Shown here one piece after another: positions 41,595 to 49,792 of a stretch of DNA of 64,000 nucleotides. How positions within the stretch are numbered: position 1 is the first letter of the stretch; each line of letters opens with the position of its first letter. The position numbers and the translations under genes are program-made. Under the pieces are notes generated by a model, which worked only from the letters and a program-made list of their open reading frames with translations, did not search any database and had not been told where the DNA came from. Origin of the DNA: Luteibacter aegosomatissinici (GTDB lineage: Bacteria; Pseudomonadota; Gammaproteobacteria; Xanthomonadales; Rhodanobacteraceae); the NCBI RefSeq assembly GCF_023078495.1, contig NZ_CP095742.1, forward strand, positions 2,170,001 to 2,234,000, in the 5' to 3' direction.

Positions 41595-43583
41595 TTAGGG
41601 TTTGGGGCGCCTGGCCGAGACAAGTACGTTACGGCTTCTGGTAGTCACCGAGCCGACGTTGTTTGTAGCGGTGTAGGAAAGCTCAAATCGTCCAAATGCA
41701 AGCGCATAGACGATCTCGCTTGAAAGCTTCAGCTCGAAAAAAACGGATCGCCCACGAAGCACGCCCCATTCGTCTTCCTTCGGATCTAGATCAGCCTCAC
41801 TGATTTCGTGGTTGAGGACGCCCGAGGCATCAGGAACCTGGTCTCCGCCATCGAAAGCGTTAAAGCCGGTGTAGTTGATAGTGACCTTGTCACCAGGCTT
41901 CATGTTGGCGTAACCGTAAATGCGAACCGGCGTAAATCCCTTCACAAGGTCGCTTTCATGAATTCCATAGACGTGCTGAACATCTTCAAGGCGAAGTGCG
42001 TCGGGGAAGACTGCTCCACGCAACGGCGTGCCGCCACCAGGAAGACCATCGGCGCTATCGATTCGGATAGGTTGCACTGGCGATATGGACTTTGAGATAT
42101 GTGGCGACAGCGCGAGATGGCGGACTACTGTGTACGAGAGGTGGCCAGATCCTGCGTGTTCCTTCAAGTCGCTCGATGGAATCGTCACCTGAATCGACGC
42201 ATCGGGGTCATCGATCTCACGGGGCTCACCGACGGAGTCCCCGTTGATCACCATGGTTACGACGTCGTCCTTCTCCAATCCGAAAGAGCGAAGCCCTCGC
42301 AGTGAAGTGGACGGAATAATCGCAAGGGCGTCCTTGTCTGCATCCGCGAACGAGATCAAGTTATCCTCGCCACCAGAGGCGCCGCGGAGAATCGGCAAGG
42401 GGAGGGCCTCATTCTCAATGGAGCCGGGAAGCGGGTCGCGACCGCCTGGAGCATCAAGGTCGAACCTGCAGTCGGTGACGTCGGAGCGACTCGGAACGCC
42501 ATTTCGGTAATGGGTGTAGGTAAGGGATTCAGAGAAGGCCGTACCTTTACCCGCCGCAATGAGGTCCCACACGAGGTCGTATGGAATGTGCACAAGACCC
42601 ATCGGGTCCGAGGCCGCCTGCTCTTTGGTGAGTTGAAGGCGACCTACGAAGTTACGTCCGGCACGAAGAATCAGCGCGTCGCCTTCCTTTGCTCGGGGTG
42701 TGAGAGCAGGAATGGCCGCGGAGAGTACCGGCTTGATATCTTCCTCGGTAATGAGGTCATCATCGTACGCAATGACCTTGGGGCCAGGAAGGCGCTCTGG
42801 CGCATCGATAAGAAGAATGGTGACCGGTGTGACTGGCGACGCCTTGCTTCGATTGTTCGCTTTGTCCTCGACGTAATAGTAAAAATCCACTACGCCATCG
42901 ACACCAGCTCGGCCGATCTCATTTTGATCAAAGGTGATTTCAATGAGGTCACCGTCGGGCGACGGCGGTACCACTTTGATAGCCGTTTCATCGGCGCCGT
43001 TTGGCCGGATAAATACGTGTAGTTTGTCGTCGGGGTCGAATCCCTCGTAATCGGAGACGACACCGCGAAGTAAAGCGCCTGGCAGCGAGTTCAGCGTTGC
43101 GAGCGACAATCCGTGCCGCTGAATGATGTCAGGGAATTCGATCCGTGGGAGGCGACGGTTTCCCGCGGGTGTGCGGTCGATCAGGATCTGTGTTGCACCC
43201 GATCGGACGGGAGGTCCGAACGGATCGGGTGTATCGCGATACGCGATATCGTGGAAGCGCTCGCTGAGCGACTTTCCGAAATCGACCGGCATGCGAAGGG
43301 CGACGTACTTCTCGTCAGTGGTCTCGCAAGTAACGGTTGTTCCCGGGACGATGTTGCCATCCACGACAAGGTCGAATTTGTTGCCGGGTGCGGTGTTGTG
43401 CCCGTTGCTGACGATGATGGGGGCGTGTACGACTAGCCCAAGATCGATAGCGCTATTCGGAATCACGCCGTCCGGATAGGCGGCCGGAATCGTTGGCTTG
43501 AAGTTGTCGATAACAGGATCGTCGAGGAACGGCTCGCTGCTGATGTCGGTGTCGTACAGGTTGGCGTGGTCTTCTGGTGGCAT
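41595..43583 (-). CDS. Ig-like repeat protein C (662 aa), function unknown
   Basis: It starts MPPEDHANLYDTD after a GGAG site and has about five Ig-like beta repeats. The segment GLSLATLNSLPGALLRGVVS near residue 158 and APERLPGPKVIAYDDDLI at about 261-278 match the protein encoded beyond the autotransporter. So the two form a second related pair. The end (FELSYTATNNVGSVTTRSRN) is also Ig-like. There is no signal peptide or anchor. Base composition reads as less G+C-rich than the flanking EPS genes. It is the first gene of the minus-strand trio and divergent from the autotransporter. Confidence 0.72.
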   Translation of the reverse strand: MPPEDHANLYDTDISSEPFLDDPVIDNFKPTIPAAYPDGVIPNSAIDLGLVVHAPIIVSNGHNTAPGNKFDLVVDGNIVPGTTVTCETTDEKYVALRMPVDFGKSLSERFHDIAYRDTPDPFGPPVRSGATQILIDRTPAGNRRLPRIEFPDIIQRHGLSLATLNSLPGALLRGVVSDYEGFDPDDKLHVFIRPNGADETAIKVVPPSPDGDLIEITFDQNEIGRAGVDGVVDFYYYVEDKANNRSKASPVTPVTILLIDAPERLPGPKVIAYDDDLITEEDIKPVLSAAIPALTPRAKEGDALILRAGRNFVGRLQLTKEQAASDPMGLVHIPYDLVWDLIAAGKGTAFSESLTYTHYRNGVPSRSDVTDCRFDLDAPGGRDPLPGSIENEALPLPILRGASGGEDNLISFADADKDALAIIPSTSLRGLRSFGLEKDDVVTMVINGDSVGEPREIDDPDASIQVTIPSSDLKEHAGSGHLSYTVVRHLALSPHISKSISPVQPIRIDSADGLPGGGTPLRGAVFPDALRLEDVQHVYGIHESDLVKGFTPVRIYGYANMKPGDKVTINYTGFNAFDGGDQVPDASGVLNHEISEADLDPKEDEWGVLRGRSVFFELKLSSEIVYALAFGRFELSYTATNNVGSVTTRSRNVLVSARRPKP

Positions 43584-43595
43584 GCGTGTGACTCC

Positions 43596-43620
43596 ATGAG
43601 CCCCATTGGCGGGGCTTCAT
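43596..43620. promoter_or_regulatory. Leader hairpin in the divergent gap
   Basis: ATGAGCCCC, ATTGGC, GGGGCTTCAT can pair over nine bases with one bulged T. On the minus strand it lies about 12 nt upstream of the start of the 662-residue gene and next to its GGAG site. It could affect translation start. The rest of the 206-bp gap shows no clear promoter to me. Confidence 0.3.
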
Positions 43621-43789
43621 AACGTAGTTGTCTCGCTTTCGCGGACCTATCGGGCGAGGACTCGTTATGTGTCGGCGATGTGCCCCGCCGGATGTAGGGC
43701 GATCCGCCGGCCTTGTCCGTCATACCTCTCATGCGCGAAGGACTACAACGCGTCAGGCATCGCGCACACACACAACAGGGAAGACCTAC

Positions 43790-46309
43790 ATGAAGAGCGA
43801 TCGTTCGCATGGTCGAATGCGCCACCTCGATTTGCGCAAACCGCAACTTGATGGCGTACGGACTGATCATGAGGTGAAAATGAAGGGTAAGGGAGTTGGG
43901 CTCGTGTTGAAGAGCTCTGTAGTCATTCTTGGGGCAGCGGTTGTAGAGGGACGCCTACAAGCGAAGACGGTTGGTACTGACCAGTCGGTCGTTGTGTCCG
44001 GTACCGGCCATCCTGTCGACCTCTGGGAGCTGAGCAGCGGATCCAGTCTCACTCTATCCGAGGGAGCCCGCGCCGAGTACGTGAATATGTATCGTGCTCG
44101 CCTGTTTATGGAGGACGCGATACTGACGTCATCGAACGGGGCGGGCGTGAGCGCGCAACTCCGGAGCGAAGTCGATCTCCTTAGGTCCGCCGTGCACGAC
44201 TCGGTGGGGGTCGGGCTGCTCCTTACCGGTAACCTTGATTCAACCCCCGAGGGGCGATCCACTGCGCGTATCGTGGAAAGTCGCGTCGACGGTGCGATTG
44301 CGGGAGTCGCGGTGAGCGATCATGGGCGAGTAACCGCGCTACGTTCGACCATCGCTGCTACTGGAGATGAGGGTGTGGGCCTGTTGCTTACTTCAGGCGA
44401 CGTTCTCCTGGACGACGGGACTACCGTAAAGGGTTCCGAGGCAGGCGCGGCTATGGGCTACGACCACCGGCTCGCGGCTGGAGCGACGCGGTTAGTCGTG
44501 GCGAACAAGTCGTCCGTCACGGCGGTTACTGGACCGGCCATCGTGGTCACGGGTCACGGGGGAGACGTTCACGCCGCGGAGATCTTTGTTCGCGACGGTG
44601 CGACGGTCCGGTCTGGAGGTGGAGTGGCGCTCGGGGCGCGCAACGGGGCGCGTGTGACGTTCGGGATCGACCGCGCAGAGGTGATTGGCGATGTTCTCGT
44701 TTCCAGCGATTCCAGCGCGCGGGTCCGCGTTGGTCGTGGAGGCGTCCTTCGAGGGTCCGCGCAAGGTCCCGTGAACGTCTCACTCGGGCGGGCCGGACAC
44801 TGGTTTGTTCGAGGCGACAGTCAAATTAGTGAACTCGTCTTCGAGGGGGGCGGTCTTGAACTTGATTGCGGCGTGGGGGCGGCGCGAAGCTTGCGAGTGA
44901 ACGGCAACGTCACAGGCACGGCCGGCGCCGTCGGGCTCAACGTTCATATGAATGCTGAAAGTCCGAGTAGCACATGGTCGGACTCCTTAGTCGTGCGTGG
45001 AGATGTCGACGTGTCACGGCCGATCGATCTGGTCGTGAACGTCACGGGTACTCCGTTTAACACGGATGCCAACGCGGATGGCCGCGCGAGTGCTTCGGAA
45101 GGTGTCTCACTGGTGCAGGTTGGTGGCAAGTCCTCCGCAGATGCGTTCCGCCTGAGAGATCAGTTCGTTGCGCTGGGCGCGTTCCAGTACCAGCTAAAGG
45201 CATTTGCCGGAGCCGAGGTTGAGCAGGCTGGGAGCGAGAGCGATACGAGTCCGCCCGCGTGGGACTATCGGTTGGTCTCGCGTGTGGTGTGTGAATCCGA
45301 GTGCGAAGGACCTCCGTCTGGGAGCGGCGGAGGCCCGGGCGGAGACAGCGGGCGCCCAGCGGTCGCGCCAGAAATCGCCTCGTACGTTTCCGTTCCGGCG
45401 ATGGTGTTTGCGTATTCTGACGGATCGGTGACCAGCCTCCACGAGAGGCTCGGCGAGATACGGGACCACGCATTCGAAGGGGATGTCGGAGGGGAGATGT
45501 TCGCCCGCTTCACAGGGAAACGGCAGCGCTATTCGAGCGATCGCTCGTTCAAAGGCTACGGATACGACTTCGATCACGCGGTAGAAGCGTGGCAGTTTGG
45601 CGGTTCGCTCGTTGGTCTGGACGGTGATAATGGTTCGTTGAGGGCTGGTTGGGCATTCGATCACGGGCGGTCGACTGTCGTGCCTCACGCGGTCGATGGC
45701 GACAGCGTGACGAGGTTGAAGTCGAACGGCACGTCGGCGTGGGTGACGTGGCGCAGCGGAGACGGCTTCTGGCTGGATTGGGTGGTGAGTCGTCAGCGGA
45801 TGCATGGCCAGACCGACACGGCGGCTGGCGGTCCAGGCATAGGAAGGCTCCGGGCGACGTCGACGGGCATATCGATGGGAGCCGGCCTACCCATTCACAT
45901 CGGGGGGCAGTGGCACGTAGAGCCGCACATCACGATGTCCACGCAGGGTGTTCGTATCGATCCGATACATCAGGGGAACGGCACGCTGGTTCGATTCGGT
46001 GGTGGTCGATATAGGACGGGCGCGCTCGGTGTCGCGATTTCTCGTCAGGACGACCGGTTCTCGCCGTTCGCGCGGATCGACGTCCGGTCTACCTCCGGCA
46101 ACGGCATCCTCCTCGCTGGGACCGAAGGGCTGGCGGCGTCTCGTTTCGACGGAGGTCGGAATGGATCTGAGGCCCTCGTCGCCGGTGGCCTGACGGCGCA
46201 GCTGACGTCGCGCGTCCAGGCGTTCGGCGAAACGGGCTATCGACACTATCTTGGTCGCGGCGGGTTCCAGGGTTGGTCGGGCAACGTGGGGATGCGCGTG
46301 ACTTTCTGA
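43790..46309 (+). CDS. Pertactin-like autotransporter (type Va)
   Basis: The ATG at 43790 gives 839 residues. About 60-480 is a beta-helix passenger of short repeats (VVVTGHGGDVHAAEIFVRDG, ARVTFGIDRAEVIGDVLVSS). A Cys pair and Gly/Ser/Pro linker follow at about 498-525 (CESECEGPPSGSGGG). From about 565 to the end is a 12-strand-type autotransporter barrel starting GEMFARFTGK and ending in GNVGMRVTF, with terminal Phe. The N-terminus is charged (MKSDRSHGRMRHLDLRKPQL). The only hydrophobic stretch (GVGLVLKSSVVILGAAVV) begins near residue 35, so a normal signal peptide is not evident. The passenger function is unknown. Confidence 0.88.
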   Translation: MKSDRSHGRMRHLDLRKPQLDGVRTDHEVKMKGKGVGLVLKSSVVILGAAVVEGRLQAKTVGTDQSVVVSGTGHPVDLWELSSGSSLTLSEGARAEYVNMYRARLFMEDAILTSSNGAGVSAQLRSEVDLLRSAVHDSVGVGLLLTGNLDSTPEGRSTARIVESRVDGAIAGVAVSDHGRVTALRSTIAATGDEGVGLLLTSGDVLLDDGTTVKGSEAGAAMGYDHRLAAGATRLVVANKSSVTAVTGPAIVVTGHGGDVHAAEIFVRDGATVRSGGGVALGARNGARVTFGIDRAEVIGDVLVSSDSSARVRVGRGGVLRGSAQGPVNVSLGRAGHWFVRGDSQISELVFEGGGLELDCGVGAARSLRVNGNVTGTAGAVGLNVHMNAESPSSTWSDSLVVRGDVDVSRPIDLVVNVTGTPFNTDANADGRASASEGVSLVQVGGKSSADAFRLRDQFVALGAFQYQLKAFAGAEVEQAGSESDTSPPAWDYRLVSRVVCESECEGPPSGSGGGPGGDSGRPAVAPEIASYVSVPAMVFAYSDGSVTSLHERLGEIRDHAFEGDVGGEMFARFTGKRQRYSSDRSFKGYGYDFDHAVEAWQFGGSLVGLDGDNGSLRAGWAFDHGRSTVVPHAVDGDSVTRLKSNGTSAWVTWRSGDGFWLDWVVSRQRMHGQTDTAAGGPGIGRLRATSTGISMGAGLPIHIGGQWHVEPHITMSTQGVRIDPIHQGNGTLVRFGGGRYRTGALGVAISRQDDRFSPFARIDVRSTSGNGILLAGTEGLAASRFDGGRNGSEALVAGGLTAQLTSRVQAFGETGYRHYLGRGGFQGWSGNVGMRVTF

Positions 46310-46318
46310 TGACGAGCG

Positions 46319-46342
46319 AGGAGGTGGGATGGCCCACCTCCT
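46319..46342 (+). terminator. Hairpin after the autotransporter
   Basis: AGGAGGTGGG, loop ATGG, CCCACCTCCT form a perfect 10-bp stem 10 bp after the stop. Only TTC follows, so it is a GC-rich hairpin without a T run. It may end or attenuate transcription before the next gene. Confidence 0.55.
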
Positions 46343-46536
46343 TCGCGGACCCGGTGCGGCCGCGACGCAAGGGCATCGAGATACGGCCATGGATTCGACG
46401 TGGAGGTAGACGATTCCTTGGCCTACATGCACAGTAGTTCGAACGGAAGGCAGGAAAGCGCCTTCCCTGATAGGTGCGACCGCAACCGACAAGTACTTTG
46501 GCATCTCCTTCAGCGGAACACCCCAAGGAGTGCCAA

Positions 46537-47418
46537 ATGAAACATCGAGGCGACCAAACGAAAGCCGGCGAGATCATGCAGGAGTTGATGTACGGGGAAG
46601 ACGGCCGGCTCTCCGGCCGTCCGGTGCGCGGCTGGCGGATCCGTATGACCGCGCTGTTCCGCTGCACGGTGCAGCGCAGTCTGAATCCGATCGTCTTCCC
46701 CGAGGAAATGCTGCAGGAAGGCTTGTCGCTGGCGGCGTTGCTGGCCATGCCGAGGCAGGAACTGATCGGCGTAGTGCCTGACTATCGAGGCTTGCGTACG
46801 GGCGATATCGTCACCGTATTGATGTTCCACCGTGGCCTGCACCGCACGGTCAAGGCCGGTTCGATGTGTGTATGCCATGGCGATGCCCCCCTCACGTTCC
46901 GCTTTAACCGGCCAATGCTGGAGCAGTTCGGTGAGAACGGTCGGATCGATTTCATGTATGAGGTGCGCAGTGCTTCGGGGGATGTGGCCCTGCGCTGTGC
47001 CGCGGTCACCCTGGATGTGGCGGTTCACGACATGCCGGAACGGCTGCCTGCACCGGTGGTTCTGGCGAGCCAGGATGGCGTGGTCCGCGAAACGGACATC
47101 GTCCCTGAGATGGTGGTGGCTATCCCATCGGGGGTTGGCGGCTGCAAGCCCGGCGATCGCCTGCGGCTGCGCCTGGGCGACGCCTGGTTCGAGCCGATGA
47201 CGCTTGGCAGCATGGATGTGGGGCGCGAGACGATTGCGCACTTCCTTGTGTCCTGCGACGACATCCTGCGACTGGCGTCCATGCAGCCCTCGGAGACGTT
47301 CACCCTGGATGTGTCGTTTGACCTGGAGCGCCATGGCACCCTCAGCCCGTCAGACGTAGGCAAAGTGCGCTTCGACCTTGGCGAATCGGATATCCCGTGT
47401 GAGCCGCTGTCGTCCTAG
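46537..47418 (+). CDS. Ig-like repeat protein D (293 aa), relative of protein C
   Basis: AAGGAG precedes the ATG at 46537. Residues 62-86 (GLSLAALLAMPRQELIGVVP and on) and 166-178 (MPERLPAPVVLAS) align with the 662-residue protein, so this is a shorter member with two Ig-like repeats. The N-terminal 60 residues are basic (GRPVRGWRIRMTALFRCTVQ) with no signal peptide. It follows the autotransporter by 227 bp, where apart from a hairpin I see nothing. Its TAG stop shares CTAG with the stop of the facing EPS operon. Confidence 0.7.
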   Translation: MKHRGDQTKAGEIMQELMYGEDGRLSGRPVRGWRIRMTALFRCTVQRSLNPIVFPEEMLQEGLSLAALLAMPRQELIGVVPDYRGLRTGDIVTVLMFHRGLHRTVKAGSMCVCHGDAPLTFRFNRPMLEQFGENGRIDFMYEVRSASGDVALRCAAVTLDVAVHDMPERLPAPVVLASQDGVVRETDIVPEMVVAIPSGVGGCKPGDRLRLRLGDAWFEPMTLGSMDVGRETIAHFLVSCDDILRLASMQPSETFTLDVSFDLERHGTLSPSDVGKVRFDLGESDIPCEPLSS

Positions 47419-48611
47419 ACCGCCGTCGCTGCCGGTGCCGCCTGGGCAACCGGTACATGCACCGGCGGTGCCAGTTCAAAGTCGCGATAGAGGTTCGGAT
47501 TGCCGGTCATGCCCGCCTCGGCCGCCTTGGCGATGTTGTACATCTCGCGTGCCGTGACGTAGTGCAGCACGTAGTCGCTACCGTCGTTGTAACGCTGCTC
47601 GAGATACGTGTGCATGGCATCGACGGGGGCTCCCAGCAGCGTGTCCATGTCGCGTTCCTGCGTGCCGTGGGTGTGGATTTTGATGAAGATCCATTCCGGG
47701 CGGCCTTCCACGTGAATGCCCGTATCGACCCACTGGTCCACCCGGTCGCGGGTGGGCGGACAGCCCTTGCGGATATCGGAGTTCTCGATGCGCGGGATGA
47801 TGCCGAACCGGCGGTTCTTCCAGTTGAGGCCAAGCACGCCCTGGATGATGAGCAGGTCGCCACTTGGCGTTCCGCCCACGCGCATCGGCACGCCGGTGTC
47901 ATGGCCCTTCGGCTTTCCGGGGTTGTCCACCGCGTAGTAGATCGCATTCGAGGTGCGGGTCTGGGTATCGCTGGGCGCGGAGGGCAGGGTGAAGTCGGCG
48001 TAGCAGCCCAGCTCACGCAGCAGCCCCAGTTCGTTGTTGATGCCACACCAGCGCCCGTCGGGCCGGCTGTTGGCAAGGCACCAGTTGCCGTGGATGAAGG
48101 CGAACTTCAGCTGTCCGGTGACCGGGTCGCGCGGCAAGGCACCGTGGCGCTCGTTCAGCAATTTGTTGAACCGGTCGATCGTCGCGACGAAGTTCTCCGG
48201 TGTGTCGTCGTCGTGGTGCAGGTGGATCTCGATCTCGCCATAGCCATCGGCACACAAGGCGGCGATCTTTTCCAGGTGCTCCTCGACGTATTCCTCTTCC
48301 GGGTAGAAGAACCCATGCTGCGGCGGCCGACCATCCGCATCACGGTGGCGGCTGGCCATCTCACGGTACTCCTTGCACCAGCGATCCACGCGGTGGCGCT
48401 GGCGGTCCATGTCGACACGACCCCAGTTGGGTTCGAAGTGGTCCACGAAGCAGAACAGGATGTGTTTGGTGCCTTGCACCTTGGGCGCCTTGCGCCGGGT
48501 AAGGTAGCCCCATAGCCAGTACTGCATGCTGCGCGCGCGGATGGCGATGGTAAGGGCAGCGCCGGCCAGCAGCACCAGCCCCAGAAGCGAAAGGAGAACG
48601 ATACCGATCAT
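47415..48611 (-). CDS. Membrane-anchored protein of EPS operon, divergent deacetylase-like
   Basis: The 398-residue protein has an N-terminal helix (about residues 3-25, IGIVLLSLLGLVLLAGAALTI). A conserved-looking body carries HILFCFVDHFEPNWG, EIEIHLHHDDDTPENF, FAFIHGNWCLANS and WIFIKIHTHGTQERD. The Asp/His-rich patches suggest a metal site like that of NodB-type polysaccharide deacetylases, but the standard FDDG and HxxxH motifs are absent. It is probably periplasmic-facing. It is the last gene of the minus-strand EPS operon and overlaps the glycosyltransferase gene by 4 bp. Confidence 0.65.
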   Translation of the reverse strand: MIGIVLLSLLGLVLLAGAALTIAIRARSMQYWLWGYLTRRKAPKVQGTKHILFCFVDHFEPNWGRVDMDRQRHRVDRWCKEYREMASRHRDADGRPPQHGFFYPEEEYVEEHLEKIAALCADGYGEIEIHLHHDDDTPENFVATIDRFNKLLNERHGALPRDPVTGQLKFAFIHGNWCLANSRPDGRWCGINNELGLLRELGCYADFTLPSAPSDTQTRTSNAIYYAVDNPGKPKGHDTGVPMRVGGTPSGDLLIIQGVLGLNWKNRRFGIIPRIENSDIRKGCPPTRDRVDQWVDTGIHVEGRPEWIFIKIHTHGTQERDMDTLLGAPVDAMHTYLEQRYNDGSDYVLHYVTAREMYNIAKAAEAGMTGNPNLYRDFELAPPVHVPVAQAAPAATAV

Positions 48612-49792
48612 GCGGCGGCTCCCGCAGGCACGAGGGTGAGAAGTTGCTCGGCGTTATTTCGCCACTGACGCTCGCTGGCGATGTAGTCACGGGCCGCCGC
48701 GCCAACCCGGCGGCGCTCGTCCGCTTCGCTGGCCAGGGCCAGCACGCGTTCCACGCAGGCGGTGGCATCGCCGCGCGGGAACAGCCAGCCGGTACGGCCA
48801 TCGGCAATGACCTCGGCGACCGGTGCATAGTCCGGCGCCACCACGGCCACGCCCATCCCCATCAGCTCGAACAGCTTCATGGGCGATCCGTAGTGGTTTG
48901 AATTGGGCAGCACGGCGTAATCCATGCAGGCGATCCAGCTGGCGATCTCGTCGTGCGGCACGCGGCCCGGCAGCAGTACGCGGTCGCTAAGGCCCCGAGC
49001 GGCCACGAGGTCGCGCACGGCGGGCAGGGTCTTGCCATCGCCCACGAATACCAGCGCCAGCCCGGGTGCCTGGTCCAGGCGGTTGGCGATGGCTTCCACG
49101 AAGCCGTCCACGCCATGCCAGTGCGCGAACACACCGATATGGCCGCACACGGTCAGCCCGGTAAGCCCGCGCGCGGCGCGCAGGGCCTCGCGGTCGAACT
49201 TCGCCGGGTCGAAGCGCGGCAGGTCCACGGCGTTGGGCGATATCACGGAGGGCGCGATATCACCGTACGCTTCCACGGCCTTGTCGCGAAAATAGGTGGA
49301 GATGAAGACCAGGCCCGTGGCCTGGCGGAAGCACCAGCGTTCCACGCGGCGAGCCAGGCCGCGCATGGTCAGCGGCCGCACGCGCTCAACGAGTGCGGAA
49401 TCGTTGATCTCCAGCACGATGGGAATGCCGCGCCGGCGGGCCATCCACACCGTGGCAAACAGGAACAGTGAATACCGCTCGTAGACCAGCCGCGGCGGCG
49501 TCACGCGCCAGGCCCGCGCCATGCGCACGAACGTCACCAGGTTGTAGAGCAGCTCGAACATTTCGAACACCACACCCGGTAGCCGGCTCACAAGCGCGGC
49601 AAGCCCTGTCCTCCCCGACGCCGAACTGCCGGCAGCCGATGCAGGCGCCTCTTGTTCATGCTCCGGATCGGCCCCCGGGAACGACATGACCGACACGCTA
49701 TGCCCCAACTCGCGCAGCGCATTCACGATACCTCGGATATGCACGCCCTCGACATGGCGGCCGCGCGTGCGGTGGTGATAGAGGATGTTCAC
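48608..49792 (-). CDS. Glycosyltransferase, GT4 family
   Basis: From a GTG start that overlaps the upstream gene by 4 bp (VNILYHHRTRGRHVEGVHIR) the protein has 394 residues. It has a GT-B fold with VCGHIGVFAHWHGVDGFVEA, LVFVGDGKTL and the nucleotide-sugar region SPMKLFELMGMGVAVVAPDYAPVAEVI. It adds one sugar of the EPS repeat on the cytoplasmic face. Donor and linkage are not predictable. It belongs to the chain of minus-strand EPS genes. Confidence 0.87.
   Translation of the reverse strand: MNILYHHRTRGRHVEGVHIRGIVNALRELGHSVSVMSFPGADPEHEQEAPASAAGSSASGRTGLAALVSRLPGVVFEMFELLYNLVTFVRMARAWRVTPPRLVYERYSLFLFATVWMARRRGIPIVLEINDSALVERVRPLTMRGLARRVERWCFRQATGLVFISTYFRDKAVEAYGDIAPSVISPNAVDLPRFDPAKFDREALRAARGLTGLTVCGHIGVFAHWHGVDGFVEAIANRLDQAPGLALVFVGDGKTLPAVRDLVAARGLSDRVLLPGRVPHDEIASWIACMDYAVLPNSNHYGSPMKLFELMGMGVAVVAPDYAPVAEVIADGRTGWLFPRGDATACVERVLALASEADERRRVGAAARDYIASERQWRNNAEQLLTLVPAGAAA

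Noticed and set aside
43628-43789. Upstream extension of the autotransporter frame (54 codons)
   Set aside because: It is Arg/Thr/His-rich without a signal peptide, and lies in the divergent promoter gap. It does not solve the missing signal.
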